From Brumimicrobium sp964346075 (GTDB taxonomy: Bacteria; Bacteroidota; Bacteroidia; Flavobacteriales_D; Crocinitomicaceae), in the NCBI GenBank assembly GCA_964346075.1, contig CAYFTH010000096.1, forward strand, positions 1 through 12,087: DNA of 12,087 nucleotides, given 5' to 3'. Every line of letters starts with the position of its first letter. The stretch's first letter is position 1. Positions 5,548 through 12,087 of this stretch are shown in pieces. The translations under genes were made by a program, and so were the position numbers. The notes under the pieces were generated by a model that saw only the letters and a list, made by a program, of their open reading frames with translations, ran no database searches and was not told the DNA's origin.

Positions 5548-6006
5548 ATGAAAAGAATTGATGAAGAGCTCAATGCTGATTTTAAAAACGATCATCATCA
5601 GGCCGTGGTGAACGTGCGTCATACCTCCAATTGGATTGGTGCTTATCACAACCGCCAATTAAAATTGTTTGACTTGACATTACCGCAGTTTAATATAATG
5701 CGCATTTTGCGCGGATCAGGAAAACAATTAAGTATTAAGGTGATCAAAGATCGTATGTTGGAAAAATCACCAAATACCACTCGTCTAATAGATAAATTAA
5801 TTGATAAGAAATTCGTGAAGCGGATGCGCTGTGATAATGATCGCCGTGTGGTCTATGTAGCGATCACAAAAAAGGGTAGAGCAGTGCTGAGCGAAATTGA
5901 TCAGGTTTTTGATGACATCTACAATGCTCAGAACCTCACAAATGAAGAGGCGAAGCAGTTAAATTATTTACTGGATAAAATGCGCGACAGCAATGATTCT
6001 TCATGA
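5548..6006 (+). CDS. MarR-family winged-helix transcriptional regulator
   Basis: A 152-residue cytoplasmic DNA-binding regulator. MarR proteins act as dimers, usually repressing their own gene and a neighbour until a ligand or oxidant releases them. Residues about 15-50 form the N-terminal dimerisation helices, FDLTLPQFNIMRILRG begins the winged-helix domain, and the recognition helix lies near KSPNTTRLIDKLIDKKFV. The wing has the signature DNDRRVVYVAITKKG (D-x-R motif, about 95-109). The C-terminal helices (112-147) complete the dimer interface. No cysteine resembles an OhrR-type redox sensor (the only Cys is in RMRCDND, beside the wing). The outer-membrane receptor begins 86 bp downstream on the same strand, which makes it the likely target. 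The ligand is unknown. Confidence 0.93.
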   Translation: MKRIDEELNADFKNDHHQAVVNVRHTSNWIGAYHNRQLKLFDLTLPQFNIMRILRGSGKQLSIKVIKDRMLEKSPNTTRLIDKLIDKKFVKRMRCDNDRRVVYVAITKKGRAVLSEIDQVFDDIYNAQNLTNEEAKQLNYLLDKMRDSNDSS

Positions 6007-6076
6007 GCGTAAAAGCATCTTAAGAACATTTAACACTCACCCGTGTTGTCGGTACATCAAAGCACATCATAATCGT

Positions 6077-6084
6077 TAATTTCG
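6077..6084 (+). promoter_or_regulatory. Possible -7 box of the outer-membrane receptor gene
   Basis: TAATTTCG departs from TAnnTTTG by one base and lies 8 bp before the ATG at 6093. It resembles the TATTTTCG box before the gene at 2203. No properly spaced TTG is present, so the receptor may instead be read through from the MarR gene. Confidence 0.25.
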
Positions 6085-6092
6085 CATTCCAA

Positions 6093-8519
6093 ATGAAGTT
6101 TATTACATCTATCATATTTTTACTTACCCTATCTTCTTTCAGTTTGAGTTGGGCGCAGGGTAGTTTGAGCTTAACTGTTTACAATAAGCAACAGGAACCG
6201 CTGGAATACGTTAATGTCAGACTATTTGACTTGAAGGATTCTTCTGTGGTTGCCGGCGGATATACCAACAAATCGGGAGAAGTAAGCATTACAACCATTC
6301 CCTATGGGACTTATGCGGCAAAAATTACATTTTTTGGTTTTAAAGATCGATGGCTGAAGGGGTTGAGCTTCTCGAATAAAAAAAGAAAAATCAAACCTGA
6401 GCCCGTAGAATTAGAACGGAAGAGTGGTAAAGACTTCGAAGAAGTTGTGGTTGAGGGAAAAACACCGCTGATTGAATCCAGTATCGATAAACGAACCTAT
6501 AATGTCGAGAAGGATATGACAACGATGGGAGGCGGTTTGACGGAGGTCTTAAATAATATTCCTTCTGTTGAAGTCGATAATGACGGAAATGTCTCGCTAC
6601 GGGGGAATGGCAGTGTTACGATTCTCATTGATGGAAGACCAAGTGCTATGTCAAGTGGCGACGGAGCATTAGATGGAATACCCGCCAGTGCTATTGAAAG
6701 TATTGAAATCGTGACGAATCCCTCTGCAAAATATGATCCTGATGGAACGGCTGGAATCATTAATATTATTCTTAAAAAGAAGAAGTTACGTGGATTAAAT
6801 ATTAATACAAATATCACCGCAGCTAGTGAAAAACTCTACAACGGTAATGTGGGAGCAAATCTTCGCAATGAACATGTGAATATCTATGCCAATTATTCAT
6901 TCCGATATAGGGAAGGTTATCGGAATAATTTTAATGAGCGAATTTCAACATTAGAGGGTGACAGTACAGAGTTTCTCGATCAGGATCGGCTTGGAACTGA
7001 TTTTAGAAGATCACATACTGGTAAGGTAGGAGCTGATTTTTTTCTCAATGATAACGAAGTCATCGGTTTCTCTGCCAGTGGCACGTATAATGATCGTATT
7101 CGAAGAGGTCGACAGGTCAATTCCCTGAGCTATAATGATGAATTGTATCAATTCTGGAACCGAAATGTGTATGACCCGAGAAATCGACAGTCTATCGATC
7201 TCAATGGAAATTATAAGCTTGACTTTAAGGAAGATAAAGGAGACTTTACTTCGGCACTGACCTATTCAGCAACAGATCAGGTTGCTATTGGTCGTTTTAG
7301 AGAATATTATTTTGAACCAGACAGTACTAAAGCGGATCAACATTATCGCTACCAAAACCAGGAACGCGAAAATAACCAGCGAACTTTTACAGCAAGTGCT
7401 GATTTAGTCCGAAAAATATCAAAAAATCTGAAACTCGAGAGTGGACTGAAAGCGATTGTAAATCAACAAAATGAAAGTAATTATTTGGAGTATTACGACA
7501 CCATTTCAGCGACAGTCATCCCGGATCCTGCAGTAAATAATGAGTTGGCATTCGATGAGGATATTTATTCGGCTTACGGGATTGTAGGGCATCAGCCGTT
7601 CGATAACTTCCGCTATCAAATTGGACTTCGGGCAGAGCAAGCACTGACAGAACCGCGACTGGTAGGAACAGATGAAGTGTTCGAAAATAATTATTTCAGC
7701 CTGTTTCCATCGGGGCATTTTGTCGTTGGAAATGATACGACAGGTGAAGTCTTTTTGAGTTACAGTCGCCGTATCAATCGACCGCGTTCCAGACAATTAA
7801 ATCCATTTCCAATCTACAGTGACCCATTGAATTTAAGACAAGGAAATCCTGCTTTGCAACCTGAATACATCAATTCGTTCGAGCTCGGGTACGAACGCTT
7901 TTGGAAAGCGATTACACTCACGGCAACTGCCTACTTTAAACAAACTGTAGATCGTATTCAGCGCATCCGTCAGTTCTATGAAAATGGCAGAAGTGTGACC
8001 ACCTACGCCAATGTAGACGAAAGTTACGACTACGGCCTGGAAATCATTAGTTCAATCTCTCCTTTTGACTGGTGGAAAAATACATTAGCCATTAATGCTT
8101 ATGAGAGGAGGTTGTCGGCCACGATCAATGGGACCAAATTAAATAATCGGGGAATCAGCTGGGATGCTAAACTCAACAGTACTTTTTACTTTTTTGATAA
8201 AACGACAACCATACAGGTGAATGCACAATACATCGCACCACGATATACCGTTCAGGGCGTCTACCAGCGAAATCCCGGTATTGATATTGGATTTTCCCGT
8301 CAGTTGCTTGACAAAAAATTGAACCTTGGTGTGCGGATTACCGATATTTTCAACCAAAAAGGATTTTATTTTGAAATTAATGATAATGACGTGCGTCAGA
8401 CCACTAGATATAAATGGACAACCCGACGCTTGTACCTCACACTTTCTTATAAATTCAATAATATTACATCAGATAAAAAAGAACTACAAAAGAAGATTGA
8501 AGACGCAGCGATCGACTAA
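6093..8519 (+). CDS. Outer-membrane beta-barrel receptor (CarboxypepD_reg-like, plug, OMP_b-brl_3), TonB-dependent receptor-like
   Basis: An 808-residue outer-membrane protein. A signal peptide ends near residue 21-22 (SLSWAQ). Residues about 24-105 form a carboxypeptidase-regulatory-like beta-sandwich (SLTVYNKQQEPLEYVNVRLF). EEVVVEG at 116-122 is TonB-box-like. The plug domain (about 123-230) contains LTEVLNNIPSVEVDNDGNVSLRG, ILIDGRPSA and the family signature NPSAKYDPDGTAGIINIILKK. The remainder is an alternating beta-barrel of the OMP_b-brl_3 type. It ends in LYLTLSYKF, followed by a charged tail of about 20 residues rather than a terminal aromatic. The length is normal for the family and no frameshift is seen. 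Import or signalling of an unknown ligand is likely. No SusD partner or ECF sigma/anti-sigma pair is adjacent, which argues against a polysaccharide locus. The upstream MarR gene is the probable regulator. Confidence 0.9.
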   Translation: MKFITSIIFLLTLSSFSLSWAQGSLSLTVYNKQQEPLEYVNVRLFDLKDSSVVAGGYTNKSGEVSITTIPYGTYAAKITFFGFKDRWLKGLSFSNKKRKIKPEPVELERKSGKDFEEVVVEGKTPLIESSIDKRTYNVEKDMTTMGGGLTEVLNNIPSVEVDNDGNVSLRGNGSVTILIDGRPSAMSSGDGALDGIPASAIESIEIVTNPSAKYDPDGTAGIINIILKKKKLRGLNINTNITAASEKLYNGNVGANLRNEHVNIYANYSFRYREGYRNNFNERISTLEGDSTEFLDQDRLGTDFRRSHTGKVGADFFLNDNEVIGFSASGTYNDRIRRGRQVNSLSYNDELYQFWNRNVYDPRNRQSIDLNGNYKLDFKEDKGDFTSALTYSATDQVAIGRFREYYFEPDSTKADQHYRYQNQERENNQRTFTASADLVRKISKNLKLESGLKAIVNQQNESNYLEYYDTISATVIPDPAVNNELAFDEDIYSAYGIVGHQPFDNFRYQIGLRAEQALTEPRLVGTDEVFENNYFSLFPSGHFVVGNDTTGEVFLSYSRRINRPRSRQLNPFPIYSDPLNLRQGNPALQPEYINSFELGYERFWKAITLTATAYFKQTVDRIQRIRQFYENGRSVTTYANVDESYDYGLEIISSISPFDWWKNTLAINAYERRLSATINGTKLNNRGISWDAKLNSTFYFFDKTTTIQVNAQYIAPRYTVQGVYQRNPGIDIGFSRQLLDKKLNLGVRITDIFNQKGFYFEINDNDVRQTTRYKWTTRRLYLTLSYKFNNITSDKKELQKKIEDAAID

Positions 8520-8566
8520 TTTTCAACGAATAAGGTATGGTTTGTTACTTTTTGGAAGAAGTGCTA

Positions 8567-8594
8567 TTGAGCTGTAGTTTTTCTTCTATTTTTG
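8567..8594 (+). promoter_or_regulatory. Promoter of the oxidoreductase-VWA operon
   Basis: TTG (8567-8569), 17-bp spacer, TATTTTTG (8587-8594). The -7 box is a perfect consensus; the spacer is slightly short. Transcription would start near 8598, giving a leader of about 12 nt before the ATG at 8610. Confidence 0.6.
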
Positions 8595-8609
8595 TAAAAA
8601 TTTCAGCGT

Positions 8610-9827
8610 ATGACAACAACAATAGGCATCATTCGAGAAGGAAAGACTCCACCAGATAAACGCGTTCCATTGACACCTGGTCAATGTCGTCTGGTTGAGG
8701 AACAATACCCAGATGTAAAAATACACGTACAAGAGAGCCCCATTCGCGCATTTCCAGATGATAGTTATCGCCGGGAAGGTATTGAAGTTGTGAAAAGCAT
8801 TGATCACTGCGATGTCATCATGGGGGTGAAAGAGGTGAATATTGAAGATCTTATACCGGATAAGCACTTTTTCTTCTTTTCACATACCATTAAAAAACAA
8901 CCCTACAATCGCGATTTACTTCAGGCCATAGTAGACCAACGCATACAGCTGACCGATTACGAAGTACTTACCAGGAAAAATGGTATTCGGTTAATTGGTT
9001 TTGGTCGATATGCAGGTATCGTCGGTTGTTATAATGGTTTTCGGACCTATGGCTTAAAAAATAATTTATACGATCTCAAACCAGCTCACGAATGTGAAGA
9101 TCGCAAAGAGATGGAGGGAGAACTCAACAAAGTTCAACTCCCGGATGATACTAAGATCGTTATGACTGGATTCGGAAGAGTGGGGCACGGAGCACGTGAA
9201 ATTATTGACTTGTTGCCCATTAAAGAAGTTACACCTGAAGAGTTTACGGGAGAAAACTTCAATGAACCGGTCTACACACACCTCAACCTCGAAGATTATG
9301 TGGCGAGAGCCGATGGGAAACCATTTGACAAAAAAGCCTATTTTAATGATGGCGCTGGTCATGTATCCACCTTTCCGGAATATTTAGAACATGCTGATAT
9401 GTTTATCGCCTGCCATTTCTGGAAGGAAGGTTCTCCTTATTTATTTACGCGGGAAGATCTTAAGTCATCCGGCTTGCGAACAAATGTAGTGGCTGATATT
9501 TCTTGTGATATTGATGGTCCGGTAGCATGTACGATCCGACCGAGCACGATCGCTGATCCAATTTATGGTTACGATCCTCAAACTGAAAAAGAAACAGCTT
9601 ACGATAAAGCAGATGCTATTGCTGTTATGGCGGTCGATAATTTACCCTGTGAATTACCAAAAGATGCATCTGAGGACTTTGGGAATGAGCTCATCAAACA
9701 CATTTTACCGGCTTTACTGTCTCATGATCCTACAGCTATTATAGCACGCGGTTCTGAAACGACGCTGGATGGTCAATTATCGTCTTATTTTTCTTACCTT
9801 TCCGATTATCTCGAAGGGAAAGCGTAA
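8610..9827 (+). CDS. Saccharopine dehydrogenase (LYS1-like) / alanine dehydrogenase-family NAD(P)-dependent oxidoreductase
   Basis: A 405-residue cytoplasmic oxidoreductase of the AlaDH/PNT fold. It resembles the lysine-forming saccharopine dehydrogenase LYS1, which interconverts saccharopine with lysine plus 2-oxoglutarate using NAD. The N-terminal domain opens with IGIIREGKTPPDKRVPLTP, including Arg18. Lys74 (GVKEV) and His92 (SHTIKKQ) align with the catalytic Lys77 and His96 of yeast LYS1, and LTDYEVLTRKNGIRLIGFGRYAG matches the following segment. The nucleotide-binding glycine motif is MTGFGRVGHGA (185-195). The stretch VVADISCDIDGP (293-304) is also LYS1-like. About 45 residues (205-250) after the Rossmann motif look like a family-specific insert. 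No lysine-pathway gene is adjacent, so the true substrate could be another amino-acid adduct. The VWA gene follows after 14 bp, implying one operon. Confidence 0.78.
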   Translation: MTTTIGIIREGKTPPDKRVPLTPGQCRLVEEQYPDVKIHVQESPIRAFPDDSYRREGIEVVKSIDHCDVIMGVKEVNIEDLIPDKHFFFFSHTIKKQPYNRDLLQAIVDQRIQLTDYEVLTRKNGIRLIGFGRYAGIVGCYNGFRTYGLKNNLYDLKPAHECEDRKEMEGELNKVQLPDDTKIVMTGFGRVGHGAREIIDLLPIKEVTPEEFTGENFNEPVYTHLNLEDYVARADGKPFDKKAYFNDGAGHVSTFPEYLEHADMFIACHFWKEGSPYLFTREDLKSSGLRTNVVADISCDIDGPVACTIRPSTIADPIYGYDPQTEKETAYDKADAIAVMAVDNLPCELPKDASEDFGNELIKHILPALLSHDPTAIIARGSETTLDGQLSSYFSYLSDYLEGKA

Positions 9828-9841
9828 TGAAAACATAATTG

Positions 9842-11926
9842 ATGATGTCGGGAATAATAAGTGAAATACCGATTTGGGGAGTCATCTTGTGGGCGTTATT
9901 GGCAGCTTTGCTTACTGTACTTTTTTATAAGCGAAAAGGTTGGCTAAAGGAACTGAAAAGCAGCATTCGTATAACGCTCATGTCACTAAGGTGGTTAGGA
10001 CTGGTCCTACTTGGGATATTCTTTGCTCATATCTTAATCAAAAGCACGACGACTACGACGGATGATCCGATGATCATTACTGTGATGGACAACTCGTCCT
10101 CGATGCTCAATTATAAAGATAGTGCTGTTGTTCCGTCTGCAGCTTCAGATTTTATGAGTGAAATGAATCGTGCACGCTCTGCGAACTACCAGTGCTTAAG
10201 CTTTTCTTTGGATGATCAGATAGAGAGTGTTGATAAAGAGAGTTTTAAAAACAGTAAAACAAATATTTCCAGTGCCTTGAACCGGGTCTATGATAACTAC
10301 TACGGCCGAAATATCGGTGCGCTAATTTTGTTTTCGGACGGTAATTATAATGAGGGATCAAATCCTGTCATGGTTACAGATCAATTCAATAATGTTCCCA
10401 TCTACACGATAGGAGTTGGTGACACTACAAAGCGGACAGATCAAAAAATCAGCAACGTAGAAGTGAATGATATCGCATTTCTGAACAACGATTTTCCCGT
10501 TGAAGCAACTATTGAAGGCGTCAAACTACCTGGAGAAAAACTACAATTAAAACTCTACGAAGATGGTGAGTTGATAGAAGAACGCGAATTGCGACACGAT
10601 TCTGTTCAGCAAAGTTTATTGAAAACTAAGTTTATAATACCCGCAAGCGAAGTGGGAATTCACGAATACCGACTGACCATCAATCAGCATGAAAATGAAT
10701 CGAATATTGCGAATAATACGGCGCGATTTTTTATAGAGGTGCTGGACGATCGCAGTGAAGTACTGCTTGCTTACGAAGGTCTCCATCCCGATGTGGGCGC
10801 CATTCGGTCTGCCCTTCAGTCGGAAAATAATCTCGAACTGGAAGTGACAGCTGTTTCAGCATTGCCCGAAAATATTGAAAAATTCGATTTGGTGATATGG
10901 CATAATCCCGGTGTTAGTAGAAATACTAATGCTCAGCGGCGACTGATGAATGCTAAAAAACCGTTTTGGTACATGATTGGCCCGGCAACCGACCAGCAAA
11001 CCCTCAATCGTTTAGATTTAGCTCCAACCCTGCGTACAACGGGTGAAAGTGATGATGTCAGTTTATCATTAAACAGCGCTTTTAATTTGTTTGAAATCAA
11101 TAAGCAACAAGCGCGAGTGCTGAATGATTTACCACCACTGCAATCGCATTATGGAGAATTAAAATACACGCAGTCCTCATCAATTCTCGGTTATCAAACG
11201 GTAGGCAATGTTACTAAACCAGAGCCGCTTTACTTTTTTGGGAAGCATAATGAGAAATTTGCGTGCACATACGGTAATGGTATCTGGAGATGGAGAATGG
11301 GGAATTATCAGTCGGAGTCTAATCATGAGGCAGTTGATGCTATTATTCAGAAAACGGTGCAGTACTTGATTCTCAAAGAGAATACCTCGCGTTTGCGCAT
11401 CGAGATTCCCGAGCAGACAACAACGTCGGATAAAATAGTGCTTAAGGCTCGTTTTTACAACGCTAATTTAGAACCGATCACAACACCGACCATTGATTTA
11501 CAACTCAAAGATGCTGCAGGGAATGAATACGATTATTCTTTTTTAGCACAAGAAAACAATTACAAGTTGTCACTGGGAAAATTAGACTATGGTCGTTATA
11601 CCTGGAATGCTAAAACCTCTTATAATGGTGAAACCTTTAAAAAATCGGGCTCATTCGCGGTGAATGCTGTGAATATCGAGAAGCAAACAATCCGGGCTAA
11701 TCATCAATTGTTGTACCAGATGGCTCAAAATGGTGGAGGTGAATTTGTAACAGTAGATCGTGCCAATGACGTAATCAATGCCATTCAGCAACGTGAAGAT
11801 ATTGCGCCAGTAGCTTATGAGACACATGCCTACAATAAACTTATTGATTATTTATGGCTGTTTGCAATCGTGGTTTCCTTGTTTGGGCTGGAATGGTTCC
11901 TCAGAAGGTATTATGGAGGGTATTGA
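9842..11926 (+). CDS. Membrane-anchored VWA-domain protein with GATase-like and Ig-like regions, function unknown
   Basis: A 694-residue inner-membrane protein. Two N-terminal membrane helices (about 9-28 and 49-67) are separated by a Lys/Arg-rich loop that should be cytoplasmic, which puts the large middle part in the periplasm. A VWA domain (about 75-195) has a complete-looking MIDAS: Asp83-x-Ser85-x-Ser87 (VMDNSSSML), Thr140 and Asp166 (LFSDG). An Ig/CARDB-like segment follows (205-300), then a class-I-glutaminase-like Rossmann segment without an obvious catalytic cysteine (304-384; VLLAYEGLHPDVG, DLVIWHNPG) and another beta-sandwich (530-615). A C-terminal helix (about 666-686) ends in RRYYGGY. 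Similar proteins are common in Bacteroidota and uncharacterised; no Bat-operon genes (MoxR, DUF58, BatA-E) flank it. ATGs at 9842 and 9845 are both possible, and an in-frame TTG at 9839 is less likely. It follows the oxidoreductase by 14 bp. Confidence 0.85.
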   Translation: MMSGIISEIPIWGVILWALLAALLTVLFYKRKGWLKELKSSIRITLMSLRWLGLVLLGIFFAHILIKSTTTTTDDPMIITVMDNSSSMLNYKDSAVVPSAASDFMSEMNRARSANYQCLSFSLDDQIESVDKESFKNSKTNISSALNRVYDNYYGRNIGALILFSDGNYNEGSNPVMVTDQFNNVPIYTIGVGDTTKRTDQKISNVEVNDIAFLNNDFPVEATIEGVKLPGEKLQLKLYEDGELIEERELRHDSVQQSLLKTKFIIPASEVGIHEYRLTINQHENESNIANNTARFFIEVLDDRSEVLLAYEGLHPDVGAIRSALQSENNLELEVTAVSALPENIEKFDLVIWHNPGVSRNTNAQRRLMNAKKPFWYMIGPATDQQTLNRLDLAPTLRTTGESDDVSLSLNSAFNLFEINKQQARVLNDLPPLQSHYGELKYTQSSSILGYQTVGNVTKPEPLYFFGKHNEKFACTYGNGIWRWRMGNYQSESNHEAVDAIIQKTVQYLILKENTSRLRIEIPEQTTTSDKIVLKARFYNANLEPITTPTIDLQLKDAAGNEYDYSFLAQENNYKLSLGKLDYGRYTWNAKTSYNGETFKKSGSFAVNAVNIEKQTIRANHQLLYQMAQNGGGEFVTVDRANDVINAIQQREDIAPVAYETHAYNKLIDYLWLFAIVVSLFGLEWFLRRYYGGY

Positions 11927-11940
11927 TGAGCTTATAAAAC

Positions 11941-11974
11941 GATAAGACAGCTGCCCATCACCTTATCACTTTTC
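11941..11974 (+). terminator. Weak hairpin terminator after the VWA gene
   Basis: GATAAG (11941-11946) pairs with CTTATC (11962-11967) around a 15-nt loop, followed by ACTTTT. On the minus strand the same stem is followed by GTTTT. The stem is short and AT-rich, so termination is plausible but unsure. Confidence 0.3.
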
Positions 11975-11992
11975 GAAAAAATCCTCTAAAAA

Positions 11993-12027
11993 TTTGGAAT
12001 TTCAAAATGGGAGGGGGGGTAGATTTG
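11993..12027 (+). promoter_or_regulatory. Promoter with a G7 tract in its spacer
   Basis: TTTG (11993-11996) and TAGATTTG (12020-12027, perfect -7 consensus) are separated by 23 bp, longer than the usual 19-21. The spacer ends in GGGAGGGGGGG (12009-12019), whose last seven bases are an uninterrupted G run directly abutting the -7 box. Predicted transcription start is near 12031, about 26 nt before the ATG at 12057. Confidence 0.55.
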
Positions 12028-12056
12028 TAATCTTACACCTTAATAAACAGCTATTT

Positions 12057-12087
12057 ATGAAACGTCTAAATTTAATCACCGCTCTTG
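12057..12087 (+). CDS. Start of a gene cut off by the window end, possibly an exported protein
   Basis: Only the first ten codons (MKRLNLITAL) are present. Two basic residues followed by hydrophobic ones resemble the beginning of a signal peptide, but ten residues cannot establish that. The ATG lies 29 bp after a perfect TAGATTTG box, which supports a real gene start. The product cannot be named. Confidence 0.5.
   Translation, partial: MKRLNLITAL

Overview
The window reads as an ordinary chromosomal segment of a Bacteroidota bacterium, probably a marine or aquatic Flavobacteriales-type organism. The evidence is AT-rich DNA, repeated matches to the Bacteroidota promoter consensus (TTTG, about 19 bp, TAnnTTTG), a CarboxypepD_reg-like/plug/OMP_b-brl_3 outer-membrane receptor, an RRM RNA-binding protein, a LytS/LytTR pair, and an MnmA carrying an extra segment before its GQRKGL motif. 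I see no rRNA, tRNA, CRISPR array, prophage or insertion sequence.

Layout. (1) 1-1860: an XRE regulator gene (+) and mnmA (-) converge and overlap by 11 bp. The DNA upstream of both genes carries copies of an inverted-repeat element (TTACATAAGTAA and GTTTAC-type dyads) found nowhere else in the window. (2) 1861-2202: non-coding, no confident feature. (3) 2203-3320: a secreted protein of unknown function (+) converging on a small RRM protein gene (-) with a 5-bp gap. (4) 3375-5298 (-): a LytS-type sensor kinase and a LytTR response regulator in an overlapping operon, ended by a clear hairpin terminator that abuts the RRM promoter. (5) 5513-8519 (+): a MarR regulator with a near-leaderless promoter, followed 86 bp later by an outer-membrane beta-barrel receptor. 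(6) 8567-11926 (+): a LYS1/AlaDH-family oxidoreductase and a membrane-anchored von Willebrand A (VWA) protein, probably one operon. (7) 11941-12087: a weak terminator, then a promoter with a G7 tract in its spacer, driving a gene cut off by the window end.

How the parts may work together. The XRE protein is a candidate regulator of itself and of the tRNA-thiolation enzyme MnmA through the shared dyads. LytS and LytR form a membrane-signal phosphorelay. MarR is a candidate regulator of itself and of the receptor beside it. The oxidoreductase and the VWA protein are probably co-transcribed, but no functional link is visible. The most unusual signals are regulatory rather than enzymatic: the multi-copy dyads around XRE/mnmA, the G7 promoter spacer at the right edge, and promoters that place transcription starts almost on the start codons.
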